A DNA stretch of 64,000 nt. Origin: Lithobates sylvaticus (taxonomy: Eukaryota; Chordata; Amphibia; Anura; Ranidae). Below, one piece after another: positions 33,138 to 45,010 of this stretch. The position numbers were made by a program, and so were the translations under genes. The notes below the pieces were generated by a model that was given only the letters and a program-made list of their open reading frames with translations, was not told the origin of the DNA and ran no database searches. The stretch lies in the NCBI GenBank assembly GCA_028564925.1, contig CM053032.1:114631490-114695489 (forward strand). The letters run 5' to 3'. Numbering within the stretch: position 1 is the stretch's first letter; each line of letters begins with the position of its first letter.

Positions 33138-33980
33138 ATGCCCAGTGGGTGTGGAGATGCGACTCGGTGTACATCTTGTGGCATGTATGCGTTCCTTGAT
33201 CATCCGATCGAGGGCAAATACTGCTGTGCAAAATGTAAGCACATTGTTTCCCTGAAAGCCCAGGTTCTGAATCTGGGGAAGCAACTGTCAGCACTGAGAA
33301 GACCCTCCATACTAAAGGAGAGCCGGAACATACACGGCAGGGGCCAGCACAGAGGCGGGTGGAGACAGAGGTGCAGGCACCAGAAAAGAGTAGATTGGTG
33401 ACAGGATGGGTAGAGAGGGAAGTGCCAGGGAGGCCAATCCAGGGCTGGAGTATCCCAATAAGTACGCTCCATTGAGTGACATTGGTGAAACCAGTCGGGG
33501 ACCAGCACTGCTGGAGCTGAGGGACTTTCCTAGCTGCCGGTGGAAGAACTCCAGTGAGAGTGGGGGGGGGGGGAGCGAAGGGAAAGATAAGACTGATTTT
33601 GGTGGTAGGGGGCTCAATTCTTAGGACCGAGAGGGCAATCTGTAACAAAGACCTGAAGCGCTGAACTGTATGTTGTCTACTGGGGTGCTTGGGTTTGGCA
33701 CATCACGGATCTGGTGGACAGATTACTGGGAGGGGCTGGGGAAGACCCGGCTGTCATGGTGCACATTGGCACCAATGACAAAGTCAGAGGCAGATGAAGT
33801 GTCCTAAAGAACGATTTTAGGGACTTGGGAGCTAAATTGAGGAAAAGGACCTCCAAGGTAGTATTATCAGGAATACTACCAGTACCACGAGCCACACCAG
33901 AAAGGCAGAGGGAGATTAGGGAAGTAAACAAGTGTCTGAGGAGCTGGTGTAGTAAGGAGGGGTTTGGGTTCCTGGAAGCA
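33138..33980 (+). pseudogene. CR1/L2 ORF1 with zinc-finger and esterase-like parts
   Basis: The first part has a double Cys motif, CTSCGMY followed by KYCCAKC, and then a coiled-coil-like KAQVLNLGKQLSALR. The later part has AVMVHIGTNDK (SGNH/GDSL esterase GxND-type box, near 33755) and VVLSGILPVPRA. CR1 and L2 ORF1 proteins are known to carry such an esterase domain, with a role in membrane or RNP handling. Several frame breaks. The domain ends at FGFLEARGF, where MITE sequence starts. Confidence 0.78.
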
Positions 33981-33984
33981 AGGG

Positions 33985-34395
33985 GTTTTTACTTACCTGG
34001 GCCCCATATTCCCCTCGGCGAGGACGCACTGTCCCGCTCTTCACGGGGTCCCGGCTCTTGATTGGATAAATTGATAGCAGCGCAGCCATTGGCTCCTACT
34101 TCTGTCAATCAAATCCAATGACGTGGGGGGCAGGGCCTGAGTCCGGCATTCGCGTCTACGGACGCAAATGCTGGACTCGGGAATGCACCCGCAAGTAAAC
34201 CCCCCCCCCCCCCCCCCGGAGAGCGCTTCTCCTAGGGTGTTATCTGATGCAGGGAGGAGCTGCAAGAGCTGCCGGGGGACCCCAAAAATGTACGATCAGT
34301 GCCACACTGTGCGAAACGACCTGCACAGTGGAGTTAAGTATGATATGTTTGTTTTTAAAAAAATAAAAAACGAGCCTTAACCATCACGTTATCAT
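33985..34395. mobile_element. MITE of the TTGTAAAG family, partial (copy 3)
   Basis: Shares ATTGGCTC, CTGTCAATCAAA, AAGTATGATATGTTTGTTTTT and CCGGGGGAC-type words with 17797-18270. Contains a poly-C run at 34200-34217. A TTAA lies at 34377-34380. Ends are unclear. Confidence 0.55.
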
Positions 34396-35582
34396 TTAAC
34401 CACCTGAGTCCCAGTATACGTCATATGACGTCTTTTTCTTCTCCGGGGTATATCTGAATGATGCCTGTAGCTACAGACATCATTCAGATATTGCCGTTTT
34501 CAGCCGGCGATTCCCTGCACCATAAGAATGATCATAGCGGCTGTTCCGCCGCTTGATCGTTCTTACGGGCGGCGGGAGGGGACGCCTCCCGCCGCCCTCC
34601 GGTGCTTCTACCGACTCACCGCTTCCATCGGTGAGTCGGACACAGGATCCGCCGTCCCCCGGATGATGCTCATAGAGATTTCCGGTGGACCAGATGATCG
34701 TTCAGAGGCCGGGCGCGATGTTATGACGTCACGCCCGGCCTCTGCATTCAAAAAACGGTGGCACCGCGGCTGGGAAGCGGTGATCGTTTTTTTTTTTTTT
34801 TTTTTTTTTTTTTTCCCCCTGATTTTAGGCTTCCCTTATTGACCCCATATCTCACTGTAAATAGGTCCGATCGTGTCATATTCCTATTACAAGGGATTTT
34901 TACATTCCTTGTAATAGGAATAAAAGTAATGAAATATATATATATATATATTTTTTAAAGGTGTCGAACTAAAAAAATAAAGTAAAATTAACAATAAAAA
35001 ATTTTTTTTTTAAAGCGCCCTGTACCCGCGAGCTTGTACGCAGAAGCGAACGCATACGTAAGTCCCGCCCACATATGAAAACGGTGTTCAAACCACACAT
35101 GTGAGGTATCGCCGCGAACGTTAGAGCGAGAGCAATAATTCTAGCCCTAGACCTCCTCGGTAACTCAAAATATGTAACCAGTAAAAAATGTTAAAGCGTC
35201 GACTATGGGGATTTTTAAATACCAAAATTTGGCGCCATTCCACAAGCGCATGCAATTTTGAAGCGTGACATGTTGGGTATCTATTTACTCGGCGTATCTT
35301 CATCTTTCACATTATGCAAAAAAATTGGGCTAACTTTACTGTTTTGTTTTTTTTAAAGCATGAAACAGTTTTTTTTCTGAAAAAAACGCGTTCGAAAAAT
35401 TGCTGCGCAAATACCGTGCGAGATAAAAAGTTGCAACGACCGCCATTGTATTCTTTAGGGTCTTTGCTAAAAAAAAAACATATATAATGTTTGGGGGTTC
35501 TATGTAATTTTCTAGCAAAAAAATTTGGAATTTTACATGTAGGAGAGAAATGTCAGAATTGGCCTGGAACTCAGGTGGTTAA
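34396..35582. mobile_element. TTAA MITE with CCACCTGAGT ends, inside the LINE
   Basis: TTAACCACCTGAGTCCCAG at 34396 and CTGGAACTCAGGTGGTTAA ending 35582: clear inverted ends with the TTAA duplication. 1,187 bp, non-coding, with a poly-T run at about 34789-34814. Immediately after it the LINE RT resumes at SPGPDGL. Confidence 0.88.
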
Positions 35583-36790
35583 TCAATCACCGGGACCAGA
35601 TGGCTTGCACCCGATGGTACTTGGGGAACTCAGTCAAGTACTTGCCAGATATTTGTTCCTAATTTTTACTGGCAGTCTACTGACTGGAATGGTTCCAGCT
35701 GATTGGAGAAAAGTCAATGTAGCACCAATATTTTAAAAGGGCCCAAAATGCATCCCTGGGAATTACAGACCAGTTAGCTTAACATCAATAGTATGCAAGC
35801 TGTTGGAGGGGATGATAAGGGACTATATACAAGATTTTAGTAACGAGAACGGTATCATTAGCAGTAATCAGCATGGATTCATGAAGAATTGTTCTTGCCA
35901 AACCAATATATTAACCTTCTATAAGTAGGTGAGTTGCCATCTAGATAAAGGAAGGCCCGTAGACGTGGTGTATCTGGATTTTGCAAAAGCATTTGACACA
36001 GTTCCCCATTAACGTTTACTGTACAAAATAAGGTCAGTTGGCATGGACCATAGGGTGAGTACATTTATTGAAAACTGGCTACAAGGGCGAGTTCAGAGAG
36101 TGGTGATAAATGGGGAGTAGTCGGAATGGTCAGGGGTGGGTAGTAGGGTTCTGTGCTGGGACCAATCCTATTTAATTTGTTCATAAACGACCTGGAGGAT
36201 GGGGTAAACAGTTCAATCTCTGTATTTGCGGATGATACTAAGCTACTAAGCAGGGCAATAACTCTGCATGATGTGGAAACCTTGCAAAAACAGCTGCACA
36301 CATTTACAACTACATGGCAAATGAGGTTTAATGTAGAAAAATATAAAATCAATCATTTGAGTGGCAAAAATATGAATGCAATCATTACACTGGGGGAGAA
36401 CCTCTGGGGGTCCTAGTAGATGAAAGGCTCAGCAATGGCATGGAATGCCAAGCTGCTGTTAACAAAGCAAACAGAATATTGGCATGCATTAAAAAGGGGA
36501 TCGACTCCAGAGATAAAACAATAATTCTCCCGCTCTACAAGACTCTGGTCCGGCCACACCTAGAGCATGCTGTCCAGTTCTGGGCACCAGTCCTCAGGAA
36601 AGATGTACTGGAAATGGAGCGAGTACAAAGAAGGGCAACAAAGCTAATAACGGGTCTGGAGGATATTGGTTATGATGAAAGTTTGCGAGCACCGAACGTA
36701 TTCTCCCTGGAGAAGAGACGCTTGAGAGGGTATATGATTTAAATACAAATACCGTACTGGTGACCCCACAATAGGGATAAAACATTTTTG
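35583..36790 (+). pseudogene. CR1/L2 ORF2, reverse transcriptase part
   Basis: In order: SPGPDGLHPMVLGEL, GMVPADWRKVNVAPIF, GNYRPVSLTS, SSNQHGFMKN, VDVVYLDFAKAFDTVPH, GPILFNLFINDL, SISVFADDTKLL (catalytic box near 36215-36240), then the C-terminal ANRILACIKKGIDSRD, YKTLVRPHLEHAVQFW and LEMERVQRRATKLI. These are standard CR1/L2 RT words. Several stops and frameshifts make it dead. Confidence 0.88.
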
Positions 36791-37608
36791 CGGAAGGGAG
36801 TTTAATAAGACACGAGGCCACGCATTAAAATTAGAAGAAATGTGGTTTAACCTTAAACTACGTAAAGGGTTCTTTACTGTAAGAGCGGTAAGGATGTGGA
36901 ATTCCCTTCCACAGGCGGTGTATTCATCGGGGAGCATCGATAGTTTCAAAAAACTATTAGAGAAGCACCTGAACGACCACAGCATACATGGATTTACAAT
37001 GTAATACTGACTTATAATCACACACATAGGTTGGGCTTGATGGACTTGTGACTTTTTTTCAACCTCACCTACTATGTAACTATGTGGTTAACCACTTGCC
37101 GACCGCCTCATGTAATTATACGTCAGCAGAATGGCACGTACAGGTAAAATCCCGTACCTGTACGTCACATTCTTCCGGCGGGTGGGGGTGGAGACAGTCG
37201 GCATCGCTTCAGGAGCGATCCGAGATGAGGGGACGGCCAGTGGTTTCTGGCCACCCCCTCGCGATCACTCCTGGCGAATGAAAAGCTTCCCCTGCCTGTG
37301 TATTGTAAATACAGGCAGGCGGAAGTGATGTCACACTCCTCGTGTCGGTCTTTCTGACCTGGACGCCGAGGAGTGAAGACATCAAGGTTAGTGCACCAAC
37401 AGTACACTGACACCAGGACACATAGGTACATATTTCACCCCCCTGTCACCCCCAGATTACCCCAGTCACAGTGTCACTGATTGCAGTGATCATTTATTTA
37501 CTGATCACTGCATTTAGTGTCAGTTGTGACTGTAATAACTGTCAGGGCAGTTAGTTTTAGGCCCCTTTTAGGTCTAAGGTAGCCCCCTACCCCCCCCCCC
37601 CCCCTTAA

Positions 37609-38130
37609 TAAAGGTTTAACCCCTTGATTGCCCCCCAGGTAACCCTTTCACCCCCTTTTGCCAGTGTCACTAAGCGATCGTTTTTCTGATCGCTGTATTA
37701 GTGTCACTGGTGCCGCTAGGTAGCCAGTTTTTTTTTAGGTTAACCACCAGGTTTATATAGGTTCATAAATGGGTTTATAGGTCAGGTACCCCCATATTAC
37801 AACCTAAATAAAGGTTTTAACCTGCTAATTGCCCCTAGAGTTAACTCTTTCACCAGTGATTACCGTATAAGTGTCACTGGTGATGCTGGTTAGCCAGTTA
37901 GTTATTTAGGTTCCCCGTCAGGTTTTTATATAGCATCAGGTACCCCCATATATTCCCTAATAAAGGATTTAACCCCCTGACTGCCCCTAGTTAACCCTTT
38001 CACCAGTGATCACCGTATAACTGTTACGGGTGACACTGGTTAGTTTGTTTTTTATACTGTCAGGGCACCCGCCATTTATTACCCAATAACGGTTTAACCC
38101 CCTGATCGCCTGGCGGGTGATATCAATAAG
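37609..38130. repeat. Decayed tandem repeat, units about 130-200 bp
   Basis: About 3.5 units, each starting near AAAGGTTTAACC and containing TTTCACCAGTGAT, GTGTCACTGGTG and GGTACCCCCATAT. The units differ in length by deletion. Part of the TTAA element. Confidence 0.75.
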
Positions 38131-38847
38131 GTCTGCGTCGCCCCAGGTTAGTGCCAGTACCGCAAACACCCACGCGCAAAGCATGCACCTCCCTTAGTGG
38201 TATAGTAGCTGAACGGATCAATATCTGATCTGATCAGATCTATACTAGCGTCCCAGCAGTTTAGGGTTCCAAAAAACGCATTGTTAGCGGGATCAGCCCA
38301 GATACCTGCTAGCACCTGCGTTTTTCCCCCTCCGCCCAGCCCAGCCCACCCAAGTGCAGTATTGATCGATCACTGTCACTTACAAAACACTAAGCACACA
38401 TAACTGCAGCGTTCGCAGAGTCAGGCCTGATCCCTGCGATCGCTAACATTTTTTTTGTGGTAGCGTTTTGATTCAGTCGCTAACAATCAGGAGCTTAGTT
38501 GTCGTTTTATTGTTCTCTCTCTCTCGCTCTCTCTATATTCTATCTCTATTGTTGCTCTTTTTTACTCCATTCTATTCTGCAATGTTTTATTATGTTTTAT
38601 CATGCTTGCTTTTCAGGTATGTAATTTTGTTTACTGTGTTTTATTGTTAACCATTTTTTTGTTTTCAGGTGCGCCATTCAGTTGCAGCGTGGATTTATTT
38701 ATCTTGACAGCAACAGCGTTTGCTCCCACGATACATAAAGCCGCAACTCCAACGCTGTAGGAGGTGATTTCACCACCACAGTTAAAAAAAAGAGCAAATA
38801 TGCCGAAGCATGGGGGCAGCAGGGGCGGAGGAGCGATTGGCTCCTAA

Positions 38848-38919
38848 TGCCGCGTACATGCGGTCGAAATTCCGACGGAGGCTTGCCCCATGGAAAAGTC
38901 CGACCGTGTGTACACGGCA
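38848..38919. mobile_element. 72-bp Harbinger-like mini-MITE (copy 3)
   Basis: TGCCGCGTACATGCGGTCG to CCGACCGTGTGTACACGGCA with TAA on both sides (38845-38847 and 38920-38922). Almost nothing remains but the inverted ends. It lies inside a palindrome whose arms read TGCCGAAGCATGGGGGCA (38799-38820 region) and the inverse at about 38937-38957. Confidence 0.85.
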
Positions 38920-40136
38920 TAACTTTTGCGAGAGGATGCCCCCATGCTTCGGCATATATAAATGGCGCATGTATGCCCATCATTAGAAGTGGGTGGATGA
39001 AGGGAGGTATTCTAATGGTGGGCATACCCACTGATCAATCTCCTTTTTTTTTTTCGTTCAGCCAAGAGGCTGCATGAAAAAAGATTACAATATATGTCCA
39101 GTATGTTGCTGGACTTTGAATGATGCCTGCAGGTTTAGGTATCATCTTGGTATCATTCTTTTCAGCCAGTGATCGGCTTTCATGTAAAAGCAATTCTAGC
39201 GGGTAATTAGCCTCTAGACTGCTTTTACAAGCAGTGGGAGGGAATGTACCCCCTCCCGGATATAAACCGCGCCATTGGGAAATTGGGAAAGCGTTTTATC
39301 ACACCGATCTTGGTGTGGTCAGATGCTTTGAGGGCAGAGGAAAGATCTAGGGTCTAATAGACCCCAATTTTTTCAAAAAGAGTACCTGTCACTGCCTATT
39401 GCTATGATAGGGGATATTTACATTCCCTGAGATAACAATAAAAATGATAACAAAGAAAAAAAATGGAAGGAACAGTTTAAAAATAAAAAAAAAAAGCTAA
39501 ATAAATAAATAAAAAACAAAAAAAAAAAAACCACCCCTGCCCCCCCCTTTCTTGCGCAAAGGCGAACACAAGCGTTTGTCTGGTGTCATATGTAAACAGC
39601 AATTGCACCATGCATGTGAGGTATCACCGCGAAGGTCAGATCGAGGGCAGTCATTTTAGCAGTAGACTACCTCCGTGAATCTAATGTGGTAACCTGTAAA
39701 GGCTTTTAAAAATGTATATAGTTTGTCGCCACTGCATGTTTGTGCGCAATTTTAAAGCATGTCGTGTTTGGTATCCATGTACTCGGCCTAAGATCATATT
39801 TTTTATTTCATCAAAAATTTGAGCAATATAGTGGGTTTTTAGTGCATTAAAATAAAAGTGTATTTTTTCCACAAAAAATGCGTTTGAAAAATCGCTGCGC
39901 AAATACTGTGTGGAAAAAAAATGCAACACCCACCATTTTAATTTGTAGGGCCTTTGCTTTAACAATATATATAGTGTTTGGGGGTTCAACGTAATTTTCT
40001 TGCAAAAAAAAAATGTTTTCATGTAAACAAAAAGTGTCAGAAAGGGCTTTGTCTTCAAGTGTTTAGAAGAGTGGGTGATGTGTGACATAAGCTTCTAAAT
40101 GTTGTGCATAAAATGCCAGGACAGTTCAACCCCCCC

Positions 40137-42111
40137 CCCCCCAAATGACCCCATTTTGGAAAGTAGACACCCCAAGCTATTTGCTGAGAGCAATGTTGAG
40201 CACATTAACCCCTTCAATACCCGCCCATAGTCATATGACGCCCACAAGGTGGATCTACCATCCTGGGTGGGCGTCATATGACGTCCTCCCATTCCCGGCC
40301 GCCTCTGGACCCGGTGCGGGTGCCCGGCGGCCTTGATGTCCGCCGGGCACCCACGATTGCCCGTTAAAACAACGGGACCGTGCGGGACCGTGTAGCTGTG
40401 TGTGTAAACACACAGCTCCACGTCCTGTCAGCGAGCAGGAGACCGATCATGTGATCCCAGTATGGAGGAACACATGATCGGTCTCCTCCCCTTGAGTCCC
40501 CTCCCCCCACAGTTAGAATCACACATATAGGGAATACATTAACCCCTGCAGCGCCCCCTAGTGTTAACCCCTTCCCTGCCAGTCACATTTACACAGTAAT
40601 CAATGCAATTTTATAGCAACGATCGCTGTGTAAATGTGAATGGTCCCAAAAATGTGTCAAAAGTGTCCGAAGTGTCCGCCGCAATGTCGCAGTCACGAAA
40701 AAAAAATCGCAGATCGCCGCCATTACTAGTAAAAAAAAAAAAAATGCAATAAATCTATCCCCTATTTTGTAGACACTATAACTTTTGCGCAAACCGATCA
40801 ATATACGCTTATTGCGATTTTTTTATTTTTTTTACCAAAAATATGTAGAAAAATACGTATCGGCCTAAACTGAGTAAAAAAATTGTTTTTTTTTTTTTTA
40901 AAAAAATGGGATATTTATTATAGCAAAAAGTAAAAAATATTGTGTTTTTTTTTCAAAATTGTCGCTCTTCTTTTGTTTATAGTGCAAAAAATAAAAACCG
41001 CAAAATACCACCAAAAGAAAGCTCTATTTGTGGTAAAAAAAGGACGTCAATTTTGTTTGGGTGTAACGTCGCACGACCGCGCAATTGTCAGTTAAATCGA
41101 CACAGTGCCGAATCGCAAAAAGTGCTCTGGTAAGGAAGGGTGTAAAATGGCCCGGTGCTGAAGCGGTTAAATATTTTTTTTTTTGTCCCAAGAGATTTAA
41201 AAATGAAAAAAAAAAATATTTTGTTTACAAAAAGTTGTCACTAAATGATATATTGCTCAAACATGTCATGGGCATATGTGAAATTACCCCCAAAATACAT
41301 TCTGTTGCTTCTCCTGAGTACGGGGATACCACATGTGTGGGACTTTTTGGGAGCCTAGCTGCGTACGGGACCCCAAAAACCAAGCACCGACTTCAGGCGT
41401 TCTAAGGGTGTCATTTTTTTTTCACTCCTCACTGCCAATCAGTTTCGGAGGCCATGGAATGCCCAGATGGCATAAACCCCCCCAAAATGACCCCATTTTG
41501 GAAAGTAGACACCCCAAGCTATTTGCTGAGAGGTATGGTGGGTATTTTGCAGATCTCGCTTTTTGTCACAAAGTTTTGAAAATTGAAAAAAGAAAAAAAA
41601 ATGTTTTCTTTACTTTCTTCATTTTCAAAAACAAATGAGAGCTGTAAAATACTCACCATGCCTCTCAACAAATAGCTTGGGGTGTCTACTTTCCAAAATG
41701 GGGTCATTTGGGGGGGTTTTGTGCTATTTTGGCATTTTATGGCCTTCGAAACTGTGATAGGTAGTGAGGAGTGAAATCAAAAATTTGCACCCTTCGAAAT
41801 CCTGAAGGCGGTGCTTGGTTTTCGGGGCCCCGTACACGGCTAGGCTCCCAAAAAGTCCCACACATGTGGTATCCGTGTACTCAGGAGAAGCAGCAAAATG
41901 TATTTTGGGGTGCAATTCCACATATAACCATGGCATGTGTGAGCAATATATCATTTAGTGACAACTTTTTGAAATATTTTTTTTTTTCTTTTTGTCTTTA
42001 TTCAATCACTTGGGACTAAAAAAAAAAATATTCAATGGGCTCAACATGCCTCTCAGCAAATAGCTTGGGGTGTCTACTTTCCAAAATGGGGTCATTTGGG
42101 GGGGGGGGGGT
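40137..42111. repeat. Large palindrome with a TTAA MITE in its left arm
   Basis: Inner arms about 41175-41590 and 41620-41995; outer arms about 40140-40204 and 42045-42111. Key words are CCCCATTTTGGAAAGTAGAC with its inverse, CACCCCAAGCTATTTGCTGA, TGATATATTGCTCA and CACATGTGTGGGACTTTTTG. Allowing for the MITE at 40205-41170, the arms are about 500 bp each. Not coding. Part of the TTAA family of frog repeats. Confidence 0.85.
40205..41170. mobile_element. TTAA MITE nested in the palindrome
   Basis: TTAACCCCTTCAATACCCGCC to GGTGCTGAAGCGGTTAA. 966 bp with TTAA on both edges. The opposite palindrome arm shows the sequence without it, which confirms the insertion point. Landmarks CACTATAACTTTTGCGCA, ATGTAGAAAAATACG and AAAGAAAGCTCTATTTGTGG are present. 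Confidence 0.9.
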
Positions 42112-42587
42112 TTGTACTTCCCTGCCATTTTAGCACCTCAAGAAATGAGATAGGCAGTCATAAATTAAAAGCGGTGTAAATTCCAGAAAATGTACTCTAG
42201 TTTGTAAACGCTATAACTTTTGCGCAAACCAATAAATATACGCTTATTGGCATTTTTTTTACTAAAGACATGTGGCTGAATACATTTTGGCCCAAATGTT
42301 TGACTAAAATTGAGTTTATTAGATTTTTCTTATAACAAAAAGTAGAAAATATATATATATTTTTAAAATTTCGGCCTTTTTCCGTTTATATTGCAAAAAA
42401 TAAAAATCACAGAGGCAATCAAATACCGTCAAAAGAAAGCTCTATTTGTGGGAAGAAAAGGACGCAAATTTCGTTTGGTTACAACATTGCATGACCGCGC
42501 AATTACCAGTTAAAGCAGTGCAGTGCGAAATTGAAAAAAGACCTCTGGTCCTTAAGCTGACAATTGGTCCGGGGCTGAAGTGGTTAA
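42112..42587. mobile_element. Right end of a TTAA element
   Basis: Contains ACGCTATAACTTTTGCGCA, AAAGAAAGCTCTATTTGTGG and the end GGGGCTGAAGTGGTTAA (TTAA at 42584-42587). It completes the block begun at 37088 or at the palindrome. Confidence 0.75.
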
Positions 42588-43010
42588 AGGGGTTGTAAAG
42601 GCAGAATGTTTTTTTATCTTGATGCATTCTATACATTAAGATAAAAAGCCTTCTGTGTGCAGCAACCCCCAACTCACCTAATTGTTACCTGAGCCCCCAT
42701 TCTAGCAAGCGATCTCCATGAGTCCCTCGGCCGTCCGTCAAGCTCAGGCAATCAGAAGAAAGAAGGGGCGGGGCCGGGCTGCAGCCTCGTGTCTGAATGG
42801 TTACCATGAGCTGCAGCTCGGCTGGGGTGCCGCCATAGCAAGCTGTTTGCTATGGGGGCACATAACGGGGGGGAGAGGCCAGTAGTTCCAGTGAGGGACC
42901 CGAGAAGAGGAGGATTTGGGTTTTTCTGTGCAAAACCAACTACACAGAGCAGGTAAGTATATGTTTGTTATTTTAATAGAAAAAAAGGGGGCTTTACAAT
43001 CACTTTACTA
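42584..43010. mobile_element. MITE of the TTGTAAAG family (copy 2)
   Basis: Starts TTAAAGGGGTTGTAAAGG and ends near CTTTACAATCACTTTA. Contains the hairpin TTGATGCATTCTATACATTAA in two arms, and AAGTATATGTTTGTTATTTT. It shares the TTAA with the element before it, so two elements meet at one target. About 43011-43516 beyond it shows nothing recognisable. Confidence 0.75.
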
Positions 43011-43516
43011 CACAAGGATACAAAGGTGAAGGAATGGGATGTTCACGTATTGTGCTAAATCCCCTTTGTTCTTGTCTCTTAAACTTTCAGAACTATAGAT
43101 TTATTACAGACTAAAATTAGCTCCTTCAGATGTTGTCAAAGATGGTGATGCATTTGCAACATGTCTTCTGACTGATACACTTTTACCCGCCATATCTGTA
43201 CAAAACGTGCACAACATGTTTACTACACTTCCTGCTGTGGAATGTGGCTATGGTTAAGGTGGCTCCTGTATTCTGGGCATGCAAAACCCTATTCCTTCTG
43301 TATCCATTCCGTGAGTACCCCTTAGGAGATTCTATCACTTTTGAAACAGTGGAACACAGGCCGAAAGGATTAGACAACAGGGCCAAATAACGCAGACTCT
43401 GCTGTGACCTACAGAAATTCCAGAACACTGCCTAGGGTGATGGCTGTTATCATAATACTAATATATAAATACATATACCTTGTGAGCTGCTATAGGCCAT
43501 ATATGTGCCTATTATT

Positions 43517-44348
43517 TTAACCACTTTAAGACCCAGCCGATTCTTCAAACTTGTTGTTTACTTGGAACCCCCAAACATTATTTATATTTTTTTTTCTAAC
43601 ACCCTAATAAAATGGCGGTCGTTGCAATACTTTGTCACACCGTATTTGCGCAGCGGTCTTACAAGCACACTTTTTTTGCAAAAGATACATTTTTTTCAAT
43701 TAAAAGACAACAGTAAAGTTAGCCCATTTTTTTTTTATATTGTGAAAGATGGTGTTGCGCCGAGTAAATTGATACCCAACATATTGCTCTTCAAAATTGC
43801 GCCCGCTTTTGGAATGGCGACAAACTTTTATCCTTAAAAATCTAGGGTTAGGGTTAGAATTATTGCTCTAATGCAGCTATCTTCATATGCAGGCGTTACT
43901 CTCGTATGCGTTCACTTCTGCGCGCAAGCTCGGCGGGACGGGGCGCGTTAAAGACAATGACCTCAGATCTCATATTTACACTAAAATGCAATAAAAAATA
44001 TAATTTGTTTGAAAATGAGCTATGGGCGGAAGTGAGGTTTGACGTTGCTTCCGCCCTGCAATGGTATGGAGCCCGGTGGGGGCCATCCTCCCCTTACTCA
44101 GCTCCATAGCAAAGAGGGGAGAGGATGCGATTTCCTCCGCAGGCGCCTCCGGTAAGCGGCGGAGGGCACCGGATGGGGGGACCTTCTCCCGCCCCTGATA
44201 AGTGATCTTGTAACCACTTTTATCTGAAAGCGAATCCGCAGCTGAAGAAGAGGATACCAGGGTTATGACAGCTAGCAACTACCATAGCAATGATATTCCT
44301 CTTCAAAGTGCAGCTGTATAATGACGGCAGGCAGTCCTTAAGTGGTTA
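43517..44348. mobile_element. TTAA MITE with CCACTTTAAG ends
   Basis: TTAACCACTTTAAGACCCAGC to GGCAGTCCTTAAGTGGTTAA. 832 bp, inverted ends, TTAA edges. Non-coding. Confidence 0.85.
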
Positions 44349-44877
44349 AAGAGTCTCTCAATACTGTGCTCCATGCATACCATGGGTTGGTGTTTGAGAT
44401 GCGTCATTTCCGGTCAGCTGGAACGCAGGTGGAGTGCAAACCGGTGATTCCTATACAATATATGCTGATCCCTGTCTTCTTTGATGTAAGTGCAATACAA
44501 CCTTTTAAAAATAAATTTTTTGAAATCCTGCACCATGAGTGTTTTTTTTCCTCTCCCTCTCTATATGGCAACACTGGAGCTTTGAATATGTTATCTACAT
44601 ATATATTGAATGGATGACAGCTGCGGTTTGAATTCATTCTTGAGACCTCATGTATAACATCTTGGATTTTCCTATATGCGTAATTTGACTCCCTGTAATA
44701 GGAGTCAATTAAGTCTGGTGAGTGCTTAGTGTGTCTGCATGGTTGTGGAGCGGTACCTTTCCTATTCTCACTGAGAATGTTATTCACGTGTGGAATTTAT
44801 ACATGGACTTCACAATTTATGTATCTGTTATAATTTAAATTAAGATGTATTTGTTTATTCACTATGGCAGTGATATG
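44349..44877. other. Unassigned stretch
   Basis: No TIRs or gene. About 44480-44640 (AAATAAATTTTTTGAAATCC, GAGTGTTTTTTTTCC) has the look of a dispersed repeat end but I cannot classify it. Confidence 0.3.
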
Positions 44878-45010
44878 CAATTAGCGGACCTACAGCTGTT
44901 TCAAAACTACAAGTCATCATGTCTCTGCCTCTGGGTGTTATGCTTGTGGCTGTCAGTCTTGCTATACCTCATGGGAGTTGTACCTTAGGTCTGCTAATTG
45001 CATATTCCTG
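44878..45010. mobile_element. 133-bp hAT MITE
   Basis: CAGTGATATGCAATTAGCGG to CTGCTAATTGCATATTCCTG, inverted ends of about 24 bp. Flanks CACTATGG (44870-44877) and CACCTATGG (45011-45019) are an 8-bp duplication with one inserted base. CAG...CTG ends fit hAT. Confidence 0.88.

Larger units (their letters stand above)
33064..37087 (+). mobile_element. CR1/L2-type LINE with internal loss and two nested MITEs
   Basis: Plus-strand non-LTR element. ORF1 remnants (33138-33980), MITEs at 33985-35582, then ORF2 from the RT start (35583) to about 36790, and a 3' end with GGGCTTGATGGACTTGTGAC and an ACTATGTAACTATGT tail at 37070-37085, typical of CR1/L2 in amphibians. The endonuclease and early RT are missing between the MITEs and the RT. 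Confidence 0.88.
37088..40075. mobile_element. Long TTAA element, mosaic, non-coding
   Basis: Starts TTAACCACTTGCCGACCGCC. A decayed end, CTTCAAGTGTTTAG, lies at 40065-40075. Inside: a palindromic GTACGTGCC-type start, a decayed tandem block (37609-38130), GC-rich sequence, a mini-MITE (38848-38919) and the usual AATGCGTTTGAAAAATCGCT landmark. I find no transposase. It may instead be the left part of one element reaching to 42587. Confidence 0.6.

Noticed and set aside
33138-33401. A small host zinc-finger gene
   Set aside because: The double Cys motif and coiled coil belong to CR1/L2 ORF1, and the RT of the same LINE follows downstream.
37609-38130. CRISPR-like or satellite array
   Set aside because: Units are long, unequal and decayed, and lie within a eukaryotic TTAA transposon. 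No CRISPR context exists.
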